Shown here piece after piece: positions 1-14,659 of a stretch of 64,000 nucleotides of DNA. Origin of the DNA: Vermamoeba vermiformis (lineage: Eukaryota > Tubulinea > Echinamoebida). How positions within the stretch are numbered: the stretch's first letter is position 1; each line of letters begins with the position of its first letter. The stretch covers positions 1 through 64,000 of the forward strand of contig JBEWZL010000212.1 in assembly GCA_045837725.1 (NCBI GenBank). Reading direction: 5' to 3'. The notes under the pieces were generated by a model, which did no database searches, had not been told where the DNA came from, and saw only the letters and a list, made by a program, of their open reading frames with translations. The position numbers and the translations under genes are program-made.

Positions 1-573
1 CCAAAGACCGTATTTTAGCAGGAGAAAATTTTTTAAGAGTACAGCCAACAGTATTCCACCTTATTGGCGGTTCTTCGGTGGAAATTGGTTTTTCGTTTTT
101 GGATGTCACCAAAATATTCTAAATCTGTAACGCACTTGGCATTATTTAGCCATCGCTTGCAAGTCGTAGACGTTCTGCGTTAATAAATACAGAATTAAAA
201 AATTAATTTTAATTTTAATAATTATTGTAATTCGAGTTCAATTTTCTTTGCAACAAACAATACCTTATTACAGTATGAGTGTCCAACATCCTAATTATGA
301 ATACATTAAGCTCTGAAGGAAGCTGCTCGAACAAGCATTGTTGATTGTCCATTGTGGTCTTCGTTGCGCAACGGTTCGAATAAAATTAACGGTGAGCCTG
401 GCTCATATAATAAATCACTATCGCTACGTGTCAGCAATTTTAGTACAAGTCGCAACGAAGAGTTCGCTCGGTAGTCGTACCTAATAAATGGAATAAAGGA
501 CTCGATATTTTTTTAATTTGTGTATTTTTATGGGTTTTTAATGTTACAAGATGCTCGTAGGCGATCAAATAAT
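1..573. other. AT-rich flank downstream of actin 1
   Basis: I see no convincing gene here. The stretch is AT-rich, with an A/T run near 180-240, and ends at the stop codon of the minus-strand actin gene. The right part must hold the actin 3' untranslated region. The small open frames present have no recognisable features. Confidence 0.5.
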
Positions 574-2303
<1,730 letters not shown>

Positions 2304-3570
2304 ATGAAGATACTCGTGTGCTTTAGTCTTGCACTGACTCTATTTGAGCTCTTCGCTTATTTGGTCCTCATCTCGCCGCTTGAGTGGAGTTCAAGTTTGC
2401 TTGGCGTGATCTTGAATCTTATTTTTTGGGTGTCCCTGCTCTCATTTATTTTTAACTATATTGTAGCGTGGCTTACGGACGCTGGAAGCTCTCCTCAGGA
2501 CTGGGTAAGTACCAGATTGAAACGGTAAAATTCGTAAATAATTTAAAAAATTTCAAATATATATTCCAAAGTTAGTTATGGAGATCTTTACTCACAAATA
2601 CTATATCTAACATTATCTATCGCATTAGAAGCCAAATGCATCTGAAGAAGAACTTGCAACGGTAATTTCGCAAGCAAACGCAGAGGAGTTGTCCCTTCGA
2701 GAAACATTTGATAAGCCGATTCGCTACTGTGCTAAATGTAAGAAGTTCAAGCCTCCTCGAGCTCATCATTGTCAATATTGCAAGAGGTAAGAAATTTTTG
2801 ATCAGATGCTAAACCAACACGTAATCTGACTCGCTTTATTAGATGTGTAGTGCGTATGGACCACCATTGTAAGTCTGATCATCATAGTTATACGCCTAAA
2901 GCTTCATTCATAAGACTAATTAGGTTCATGGATTGATAATTGCATTGGACACGGCAATATCAAAGCGTTCTTATTGTTTCTACTCTCTGCAACTACTGCA
3001 CTACTTACTTTATCAACGATGTACATATTATCTTTCATTCAAGTCTTTTGGTTTGGATCAGTAAGTTAGATGTCACATTTCAATCCCGATAAAATTAATT
3101 TTGACACTTAGCCTTAAAAAATCTTGTCAGTTAATATCGTAATACTGTCATAATGATTAATAAGCAATATTACATAGGTTCACCATCCTTACACGTTGTT
3201 CCATTGGTGCTTGTTCTTTTTGTCTTTTGGAGCGCTGTTCATTGCTACCATATTCGTGACGTTTACGTGCCACGATAACTGGATCTTGGTGCTGACAAAT
3301 CAAACTACCATCGAGTTGAGTGCTATTGGATGGGCTGAAAGTGCGTGCAAGAGCAAGGGAGAGGTAAAGAATTTTTTTTTCAGGAGATCGTGCTCCGTCT
3401 AACGACTTGATTAGAGGTTTAGATTTCCGTATGATAAAGGATTATGGCGTAATTTTACAGAAGTATTTGGTGCTAATCCGTTATTATGGCTGATTCCAAT
3501 TGAAACAAGTACGACTGATGGATTACATTATCCACCGTTCATGAGCGAACACGAAAAGAAAGTCAAATAA
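2304..3570 (+). CDS. DHHC-type protein S-palmitoyltransferase
   Basis: Membrane enzyme that transfers palmitate from its own active-site cysteine to cysteines of target proteins. I read six exons: 2304-2504, 2629-2786, 2843-2868, 2924-3060, 3178-3363 and 3415-3570, giving 287 residues. Two hydrophobic segments lie in the first 60 residues. The cysteine-rich domain follows (RYCAKCKKFKPPRAHHCQYC), then the catalytic DHHC at about residues 126-129, then SWIDNCIGHGN, two more membrane segments, the TTIE motif and a NPxYDLG-like stretch (RFPYDKGLWRN). Exon 3 is only 26 bases, and its following intron splits the codon of the catalytic cysteine. An AATAAA lies about 20 bases after the stop. Confidence 0.93.
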
Positions 3571-3590
3571 TACTACTAACAAATGTAAAT

Positions 3591-3596
3591 AATAAA
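3591..3596 (+). terminator. Poly(A) signal of the palmitoyltransferase gene
   Basis: AATAAA about 20 bases beyond the stop; a second AATAAA follows near 3640. Confidence 0.55.
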
Positions 3597-3755
3597 CGCG
3601 CGGATTAAACTAAAAAACTCCGAGTATCTTTATACAAAAATAAACAAAACCTACAAGTATGTACATAAAATTTCGCATAGCAACAACGCGACCAAGTTGG
3701 ATCGACGCTCTAAAGGCATCAAAATCTAACTGCGCGTTTGCTGATGTTCATTCCT

Positions 3756-6071
3756 CTAATAGGAAAACATCAAATTGCCGTTATTGCCAGACACAAACAG
3801 TGACGAACTCTGATGGTTTTCATTGCAAAATCTGTTTGTGTGCGCACGAGGCGAGGCTGGCGAGTGATGATAATGGTTGAACTTGCTCGGACTCGCCGGG
3901 GACTGATTGTGCGCGTGGTGATGGTGGTGATTTCGATGTGCGTTATTGTTGAAATAACGCGGGCTATGTACAGGTGAACTGTGGTTCGAGTAGTGCTTGG
4001 GGCTCGTGTTAGGACTGTTGTAGCCGCTGTTGTGGTGGCTCAGCGCGGGAGAGCTTGGCGGTGACTTCGACTTGGGCTTCTTTTGGGCCATCACCACGTT
4101 GTTAGGGTTGTCCTTCTTAAACTTCATTTTCATCTGCTGCAACTCTTTTTTGCGCGCAATCAATCGACCACGCCAGACGCGCCACTCTTCCTCCGAGAGC
4201 TGGTTCATATCTACAGTGTGGCCAGTGCTCGAGGGCGGGGCCAAAGAAGGGTTCAATTTGAGCAGCTTTGCTACGGTCAGCATCAACTTGGACTGGTTCT
4301 CGTTGGTCTTGACGACGTGTTTGCACGAGATGTCGAGCCAGCAGGGATCTTTCTTCTCGAGTGAAGGGCTGTTGACGGGACTGGCAACGGAAATCAAATT
4401 GTTTGAAGTCGCGGCATTAGTTACGTTCCACGGGAAGTTGACCAAGAACTGTTGGTTTCGCTCCACGTAGAAGTAAATAATCAACGTGCCGCTGCTGCGC
4501 TTGATGGTAGCAATGGCGCGCTTGACTTGTTCCAAGGTGCCAGCAAATGCTGCTTTCTTGAAAACGACGGTGTCAGGAGCTTCAAAGAGCAACTCTTGAG
4601 CTTGGAACGGATTCTCTTCGTATTCGAGCTCTTCGACGTTTTCGAGGCCACATAAACGCATTTGCAATTCTGATTTCTTCGAGGTTTGAATGCTGACTTT
4701 CACAACTTGCTCAGCGGCGCTTTGAGGTTCAACAGCGAATCTGATCGTCGGTACAATTGACTTGACTTGCTGTAAAGTGCCGCGGAATTGGTAGACTTGA
4801 TACTTGTTGTGACTAGCAAACGGACTTTGCTTCTTATCGCAGAGCAAGGTTTTGTTAATTTTCTTGATCTCTCGGATCGTATTCAACATTGCAATTTCTT
4901 CTTGAGTTTGCGTTTGATCTACACAAATCGTTAGAAACTAGACTCACATTAAAACAGATTGCGGTCATCTGAGCGTAATGATTATGGATTTGGCAGGAAG
5001 TATCTATGGGAAAACTCGTTTGTGGATTCGACTTAAAAGGCAAATCCAATCACTGGTTCCTTTCTTGGATCCGATTTACCGTGCAATTAATTAATTTTGA
5101 TGACTTACCTTCGGTACTGGTGCTATAGAATAAGCATCCTTCGCTCATTAAGTTGAGGGCAACTGTTGCAATGTTGCGTGTGTCATCTAATCCCGAGTGT
5201 TGTCGTCCAGAAAAGTCCATATTCCATTTGCTTAGCATATTATCGATACCCTTTTAAGTGGAGGTGTTAACAATACTGGTTTCGGCCCGAGACAAGTTGT
5301 CAATGGAATAATTAAAGATCTTACCATTGCGCGAATCCCGTAAAACGCAGAAAACAATTGACGAACATCGACCCACTTGGAGAAGGCCAATTTCATGCGC
5401 TGAACAAGGTCATTGTGCTAATTGCAAATGTAATGTCAGAAACGTCATAGGTGAACTTGGATCTGGATTGTCGATCCGTCCCATATTTTGAAAATCGATT
5501 GAATACGGTTCATACCTTTCCATTGTCCAATTTTGAGAGTTCCAAGGCAATAAACTTCTTCATATCCCAAATACCATCGGTTACAAAGCAGAAAGAGCTC
5601 GCGCCTTCTTGGGATCCAAGGTTATTCTGCGCTAACCATTGATCGAATTGTTTAAGAACAACTGAAAATGGTTGGGCATTATCAACGGTGTCCTAGAAAA
5701 ATATTTATATTAATATCAGAGTTTATGAAAAAAGCAAGAAGGTTGCAGTTGACGAAGAATACGACAAGAATCAGCGATATTAATATTACCTGAGTAATGC
5801 CAGTGAGGATAGTGCAGAATTCGCTTAGTCGGGGGTTCAAACTGGGTCGGACGAAACGATGGAACTCTAATGAACGACGATCAGATTGGTCCGAACAAGG
5901 ACTCGAAAAACTAAATCACGTACCTGCTTCTTTTGAGAGAGTTCGTGAGTTAACGAGGATGACCGGGAACTCGATAATTTCATTTGGATAGTTTCGGTCG
6001 TTCTCCTCGCATGTGCACTCCAAATCCATGACAAGGTAGAAGTCGTAGGGTTGTTGGAGTAAGTGACCCAT
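3756..6071 (-). CDS. ERI1-like DEDDh 3'-5' exonuclease with a long C-terminal extension
   Basis: The N-terminal exons (about 6071 down to 5110) encode an exonuclease of the ERI1/3'hExo family, which trims small RNAs, histone mRNA tails or rRNA ends. The visible catalytic set is DLECTC (first Asp/Glu), VTDGIWDMKKF (second Asp) and GRQHSGLDDTRNIA (His and last Asp). I chose the ATG at 6071 because it lies 13 codons before the catalytic DLE in the first clear exon; a further upstream start is possible. The C-terminal exon (about 3756-4920) adds some 385 residues unrelated to known ERI1 tails: two beta-rich stretches with a similar lead-in (FRGTLQQVKS and FAGTLEQVKR), then a basic helix and a tail rich in His, Asn, Ser and Pro. 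The intron at about 4918-5109 may contain a further small exon. Confidence 0.8.
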
Positions 6072-6651
6072 TTGTACGCCAGGCTAAATGAAATATAACA
6101 ACGGTGCAATACAGAGGTTCAAGTGAATGAACCCCGTGTGGTGTTGTTTGTGATCTGAACGAAGATTAATTCTGTTTTTTCACACGCGCGAAAAGTCTTG
6201 ATATTTTGGCGCGCAAAAAGATGTCAAATTTCTTGTCTGCGCCGAATGAGATTGGCTCTTTTTTTATTCACTGGCACGTGTTTAAGTACCACGATTTCTC
6301 CATTCTCCCGCAGCCCGAGCTTTAGTAGAAAATTTTTGGTGCGAAACTTTTAATCCGGATTGACCTCCACAATCAGCCGATTATTGAATTAATTTCCCAC
6401 GAATCTTATAATATTTGTCTTAATTTTGAATAATTTCTATTACGGTTAGTGCAGAACTCGAGAAGGGCATTCCCTCTTCACCGACGAGAATCTGCTTACC
6501 ACAAGCATAAATGAACATGAAGGTATTATCACATAATGTCTCGATACCCTATCTTATAAGAATTGCGTCTCTTGTGTTTTGCGCACGCAGAAAGTTTTGG
6601 TTAATGAATGGCACGCGCTAACGATTCTCTATTTTCGATAATCACTGCAAG
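6072..6651. promoter_or_regulatory. Divergent upstream region of the exonuclease and KDM4-like genes
   Basis: AT-rich spacer between genes that read apart. It contains GGCACGTGTTT near 6271 and T-runs, but no recognisable TATA box and no further open frame with domain features. A non-coding first exon of either gene could lie here. Confidence 0.4.
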
Positions 6652-8323
<1,672 letters not shown>

Positions 8324-8860
8324 ACTAATGTATGAAAATGTACTCAATGTAATTTATTTGGTAATTTTGTCGCGAATAAAACTACTAATACGTCAATTCA
8401 AATAATTCTTCCTGAATTGCCGAATAATGTTAGAATCGGAGCTAAAAATACAATTAATTAAAATCGGTACAATCAATCTCAAATAACGGCAATCATCATA
8501 TCGTACGCAAACAAATCTATGGTCATTATATTTCGACAACACAGTATAAAATGTTTCGATTAATTGCATTTGTGTGACCAGTCCAAATTTTGTGCTGCGC
8601 ATCTATCTCGACTTCTTTAGTGTACAAACAATTAATTGCTTGCCATGTTTCTGTACGTTTCGCTAAAAACTGTGGATCAGAAGCAGAAAGATTTTCTTGC
8701 AAAGTTTAATAAAACTTCTCACCCGGAAAACTGCGTTAATTAGCGCAGCCCGACAATCGAAAGCCAAGTATTGATCTGGTTTGTATTTTAGAGACGTTGG
8801 ATTGAACTCCTCCGACACTCTATAATAACATTTGGATCAGTTTTCTAAACAAACTGTATT
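8324..8860. other. Intergenic, 3' flank of the KDM4-like gene and promoter of the SH2/TKL gene
   Basis: AT-rich. An AATAAA at 8375-8380 is the likely end of the upstream transcript. I see no TATA box close to 8861 and no supported gene. Confidence 0.45.
8375..8380 (+). terminator. Poly(A) signal of the KDM4-like gene
   Basis: AATAAA about 50 bases after the stop codon at 8323. Confidence 0.55.
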
Positions 8861-11800
8861 TTGGTTCCAAATAGAAACAAGATGGCGGAGTTAAAGCATA
8901 GTATCAGCAATGACTCCTTGTCTGATTCTATGGGCTTCCGGACCCCAAGAGAAAGTCCATATAGTCAAGGGCTGTTTTTTGGAACATCTCTGCAGCAACT
9001 GCTTTTGGATTCGTTAGGTCAAAAAAATAATCCGAAAAAGCTAGTTCCTGAATGGATTATGGCCAGCTCGAACTATTTAATGAATGAAGGTAATTTTTAA
9101 ATTACTATCGGCAATTTTGTCGGATTAAATTTCTTGGTGCTGTAGTAATATCAAGAGCAATAATATTCACAAATATAGTATCATTAGTACTCTATATTTT
9201 CAATTTTATTATTATTTTAACTATTTGAGTTCAGTAAGGAATAAAGAAACTTGGATTTTGTCCCTGCGCAATAGAAGCGATGTCAAAAAGTTCATGGAAC
9301 AGCTGCATAAATCAACTAATGGTAAATAGTGCGATTTTTAGCATAAATCCTTGTTTGCAAAAACAGTATCAACTTCGATTATCAGTTTGCCAAATCCATA
9401 AACATTAAAAATCAGAAATATTATATTGTTTACGTAAAGTACTATTCTGCGACTAATTGTTTTTATTATAACAGATACTAAGTTTGATTTCAAAAACTTT
9501 ACTCCTGCAACGATCTTCAATGTTCTAAAAACGTTTTTGGGAAAGCTACCAACTCCGTTGATGACGTTCGAACTGCACGAGCTATTTACGAGCGCGTCAT
9601 GTAAGATTCGTTCAGTGAAATTACATTTAATTAAGTGGTTACACGTGTTTGTCCTTATTTAGCAATTTACGCTAGTTTTTCAAAATCTATTTTTGGCTCA
9701 TCTTATAAGTCAAGTCAATATTTGCAGCTAATCTAATCGTAATATTATAGTCCCAGAATTATTGGATAAAGAAGAGCACTTGAATTTTACGCGCAAAATA
9801 GTTTCTTGCTTGCCCGATATAGAGCGCGATACACTAGCGCAAATAATCGAAACTTCGCACGCGATTTTGAGTTCAAATGTTGGCGACGAGAACAAAGAAT
9901 TATTTTTAAAGGGTTTAGGTAACAAATTTAAATGATAAATTATTACCAAATGAGGAAATGGGACTAATAAGGGAATTTCTTTCAGGCCCCGTCATTTTAA
10001 TGCGGAAGGGTGTACAAGAGTCAAAGAAAGAAGACGACGGCGATTCAGTAGCCTTGATGCGATACATGTCAGACAACTTTGAAGATATTTTTATGAACGT
10101 AAGTGCACTTACTGGCAGGTTTCAAGTCGTACACGTGGGTCTTATTTTCCTTATATAGAACCCAGAGTTCAATAAGAAAACGCCGCCCGTGTGGCTGATT
10201 AAAATCAACGAAAGCAAGTTGCAGTTATTAGACGCCAGCATTGCAAAATTAGCACGTGTTGTGGACTACTTGAAGAAATACAACGACACATTGTACATGA
10301 AAATGAGCACCGAATTCAAAGCTAACGTGGCACTGTGCGACTTGAAGTTGTCAATCGCCAAAGAGTATTTGAACCCGAGCAAGTTGACGAAATTAGTGTA
10401 CAGCTATCACTTGGAACGATTCAACTATTACTTGGCAAGCTTATATGACACACTCTATCAAGCAGGTATCAACAAACGATTAGAACGATTGATTGAAAGT
10501 CCTCATCTCTACGGCACCGTTCAAAAGCTGTTGTTATCAATGCAATACGAGTTGGATATTTTCATGTTTTACTTTGATCGTATCGTTGGATTCCCGTCAC
10601 GAACAGATACACAAAAGCGAGATATCTTCATGAAGTGCACGTTGGCCTCGTTGCCTGACCTTGCTACTAAAGAAGTGTGGCGAGACTTTGTTGGCATTGA
10701 CGTAAGTTCAGCTCGAGTTTGGCTTTATTAGATACGCTAATAATTGCATTTTACAGAAATTTATGGCTCCTCGACAAAGGTTTATCGACGCATATTTGTC
10801 AGCGTTAAATTTGCCTGCTGATTATTTTTCGCTCGAGCTTACCGCTAAATTATTCACCGTCCTTGGTACGTCATAGATTTAATTGATAATCATATCGTTC
10901 AATGCTAATTTTGTGACTTAGACGTGCACAATACTGGCTTTATCACTGTATTTTCATTTGGTGATTTTATGCGCGCCTTTGGACCTTTCAAACAAAGCGC
11001 TAACAAAGCACGAGAAACACTGCAGGCCGAGTACGTAGCAAGATAATAATTAGACATCATGATCTAGTTGAGTCTAACGTTACTTAGATGGTTCTATGGC
11101 TATGCGTCACGCAAAGAGACGTCACGGTTGTTAGAGTCAACGCAATGTGGCACGTTCTTAGTGCGATTTAGTACGTCACCGGGTGACTTTGCAATTGATT
11201 TTAAAGACGAGCGGGGGTCAATTAGCTCTATTAAAGTTGAGACCGATCGTGAGCAGAACGGGTAAGCTCTTGCACTAGTGTACATACTGCAGTCGCGCTG
11301 ACATTTGTGTTAGTTATTGCATTCGTGAGGGCAACGAACTGAAGTTGTACCCGTCACTTGCCGCGCTAATCAAAGTGTTCGATAATGCTCTGCAATATCC
11401 CTACACTGAAAATCTTGTTCAAGAGCCGTAAGTCAAACTAACACACAATACTCGATGATAGAAGCGCTAATGTTATTTACATATAGTTGGTTCTTTGGTG
11501 ATTTGTCCTCGGACGAGTGCCAGTTCTTTTTGAGCGACGAGCCTTCAGGATCATATTTGATTCGTTTCAGTTCTCAGGCTAATAATTTGACGTTGTCGGT
11601 GCTATTCGATAACGTTATTCAGCACCATAGATTGGAGGTACGTCGATACTTGAAGCGTTCCACAAAAATTTTGGTCTGATCACTATTCGTAGCGGTTACC
11701 GGACGGTCGGATATACTTCCCAAATAAGAAGCGCGAGTACGATAATATTTTAGTGTTTTTGAAAGAGAACGAAGACTTGTGCATTCATCCGTTCTTCAAC

Positions 11801-13688
11801 GACAATACCATTTCGCATACACAACGCGAAGACGAAGAAAAGAAGATGAGATACGTGCCTGCAGCGTTGATTATGGAGGAGTATATGGAATATTTGGAGT
11901 CCGTTAAGAAGGGCACAAATGACGGCACTCGTCCAAGTACGTACTTGAAGTCTGATTGTAGAGACCGAACATTGACCTAATGCACTATCGTTGTAGGAGG
12001 ATTATCAGACGCCGAGCAGTTGTTGTCGAAGTAAGTACCGTGTTGTGAATATAAGGCGTAGAATCGAGGCTAATTACCGTTGACTTCAGGAGCTTTACCG
12101 AGCAGTTAAATCACCACGAGCAACGTTCCATGTTCGATTATTTGTTTAGGCTGTCTCCCGAAGAACAAGAGCGCGTCGTTAAGAAGGTGCGCAAGTTAAC
12201 CGGTGGCCTTTCAAACAGCGGTGGTACGGGAACATAAGACGAATTTGCAAGTACAATTTGTTTACGCTAACCTTTCTTTAGACAAGAGAAAAACAGTCAA
12301 AAAGGCAACGTTGCTAAAGGTATCATCAACGGTCCTCGAAAAGAAAGAAGCAGAGCTGAACAAAGTACATTTGCTGTCAATCACAATTAACAATCCTCTG
12401 CGCTGCGGTGTCACTTTCTCAGTGCGACAAAAGCAGCACATTGCACGACGATATTTCTTCGGCATTTCACCAGCGGCAGGTCAAATCGAAAAAGGCAAAT
12501 CAATCACGATTACAATTGCCGTTGTGCTGTACCAGCCTATTATGGCACGCATCGTGGTACCGGTCTACTTCGAGTCAGAAGACAAAGAATACAAGGAGTA
12601 CATTCACTTCGCTATTCGTGTCTCATGCTCAAAGACTGCGTTGTTGCGAGAAATCGATCCTGTAAGTAATTTTGCAACGCCTTGTAGGCCTCGTGCTAAC
12701 GTGCTATTTTTAGCCTCCATTTTGGGTCGTGAGTCGTAGTGAAGTTGATATTAAGGAACGACTTGGCGGTGGTGCTAGTGCCAGTGTATTTGCAGCTAGT
12801 TTATACGGAGCTGATGGTAAGGCTTGACGGCTCGTGTTGTTTAAATGTTTGCTAATAACGTTGTTGTTATTTAGTTGCGTTCAAAAACTGGGACTTGGGC
12901 AAGAAAGATCCAACACCACGTGATTGTTTAGCTGAGCTCGAAGTCTTCCGCGCTTATCAACACGACAATTTATTGCCGTTTGTTGGTGGCATCACGGAAG
13001 TCGGCAACGCGTACATTATCACCGAACTCGCGGTCAATGGCAGTCTTGACGGTTATTTGCAACGTCAACGCTCGCTGACCATGTTGGACAAGATCCAAAT
13101 TGCCGTAGACATTGCACGCGGCATGGCTTTCTTACACGAGAACAACAGATTGCATCGTGATTTAAAGAGTCTTAACATTCTCATTGACGCGCAAAAGAGC
13201 GCTAAAGTGGCTGATTTTGGCGAGAGTCGTACAGCTGCTGACACGATGACAATGGGCACGGGCACAAATAACTGGTACGAACCTCGGCTACTTGCCATGT
13301 AATACATACTCATCGAATATAACTAATGTGTATGTTATAGGATGGCTCCTGAAGTGTACTCGTCAATGAACTACACGGCTAAAGCAGATGTGTTCAGTTT
13401 TGGAATTATTTTGTGGGAGTTGTTAACTAACCAATTACCAAATCGAACTTATAAGGACGTAGCGGTAAGTACTTAAATGAGCTTGATTAAGCCGTGCGCT
13501 GTTGCTGATCTTGAATCCGATCGCAGGAAGGAGTAGTTCCACCCATTGATCAGCTCACGGAAGAGGCATTGCCCGAGTACTGCGCACTGATTAAGATGTG
13601 CTGTCGAAAGAATCCGAACAAACGACCTTCATTCCCCACACTAGTTCGGAAGTTGAAGATCATCAAAGAAAAATTCCTCGTCAAGTAA
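8861..13688 (+). CDS. RhoGAP-like / EF-like / SH2-SH2 / MSP-like / TKL kinase fusion
   Basis: Some 16 or more short exons encode roughly 1,250 residues. In order: a RhoGAP-like region (8930-10100; [10 protein letters not shown] at its start, later [18 protein letters not shown]); a helical region (10160-10700); an EF-hand-like piece (10757-11033); SH2 domain 1 ([10 protein letters not shown], then [10 protein letters not shown] with its phosphotyrosine-binding Arg); SH2 domain 2 ([20 protein letters not shown]); a short helical segment; an MSP-like beta sandwich (about 12250-12660); and a TKL-type kinase (12720-13688) with GGGASASV glycine loop, VAFK lysine, [10 protein letters not shown] catalytic loop, ADFGES and MAPEV. 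The start could also be the ATG at 8882. The exon join near 12187-12238 is my least certain one; if it is wrong this is two adjacent genes. Likely role: phosphotyrosine-linked signalling to Ser/Thr or dual-specificity phosphorylation. Confidence 0.78.
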
Positions 13689-14659
13689 AGTACGAATATA
13701 GATTATTGGAGGATCTGTATTTGTATGTATTAGTTGCACTAGTTTTGTATGTACATTAATTAAATTGCGTCAATAAAAACGTACTTCATCGGCAAGCAGC
13801 TAATATAAAAACTGTTTCTTCTTAAGAAAAAGAGGACGCAACATTACATTGGATCGCAAATATGAAGCTAAATATAAATAATACAATAGTGAGATTACAA
13901 GCAAGAGGTGTTATTTTGGAGATGCGCGAAAGTCAAGTGAATCTGGTAAGGAGGACAAACCTCGAAACATTTTTTAGCAATTTAATTTATTATTGCCTAT
14001 GATTAAAGAGGTATGGTGAGTCAATAAAGCCTCGATTTGTTTTTTTCTGAAATTTTTTTGATCGAGGTTTTTATTGGTGATCCTTGACATCTAAAAGAAC
14101 TGATGTTATTTTCCTTATATGAGGCAATTAAAATCCTCGAAGTGGATTAACTCGTTAAGAAATTAAGAGCTGATTTTTAGTTTTTTAACACTTCAATGAT
14201 GATAGCAGAACAGATTTTGAGAATAATCTTCGGATTATTTGGTGACGATTGTTTCTCTACACACTTACACTATTGCTTCTGAGAAGTGTATAATAATATC
14301 TTTTCAGTTCAGATCGGACTAACTTTTGTCCTTCCACAGAGCCCAAACTCTTGCTAGTTTAGAGCGGCCTTAGTATCGCAGGTAAGATGCATTATTAGTT
14401 ATACGTATTTTTGTCGTACACAATTCAATTCGCCGGATCGCGGAAACGTCGCAAAAATAGCCGCTGATTTCAGACTGAGAGTCAGCAAGGCTCGAGATTT
14501 GAGACTTCATACATATAGTTCGTATATATGACAATATATCCTATTCGAATAAAGCGTTGCACTATTGAAACAAATGCAAACAAAGAATATAAAATCAAGC
14601 CATTTGTGTCCGTAATTATTTACTTCCGATTATCCGTTTGTCAGTAGCTGTTAAACACA
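13689..14659. other. Intergenic region with one short unexplained open stretch
   Basis: About 970 AT-rich bases between two same-strand genes. AATAAA at 13772-13777 ends the kinase transcript. From 13861 a 28-codon open stretch starts with ATG and stops at a GTAAGG donor-like site, but I found no continuation. The rest shows nothing recognisable and presumably includes the promoter of the phospholipase gene. Confidence 0.45.
13772..13777 (+). terminator. Poly(A) signal of the SH2/TKL gene
   Basis: AATAAA about 85 bases after the stop at 13688. Confidence 0.5.

Noticed and set aside
4030-4470. Plus-strand frame over the ERI1-like tail
   Set aside because: The minus strand is the coding strand by splice structure and continuity with the nuclease.
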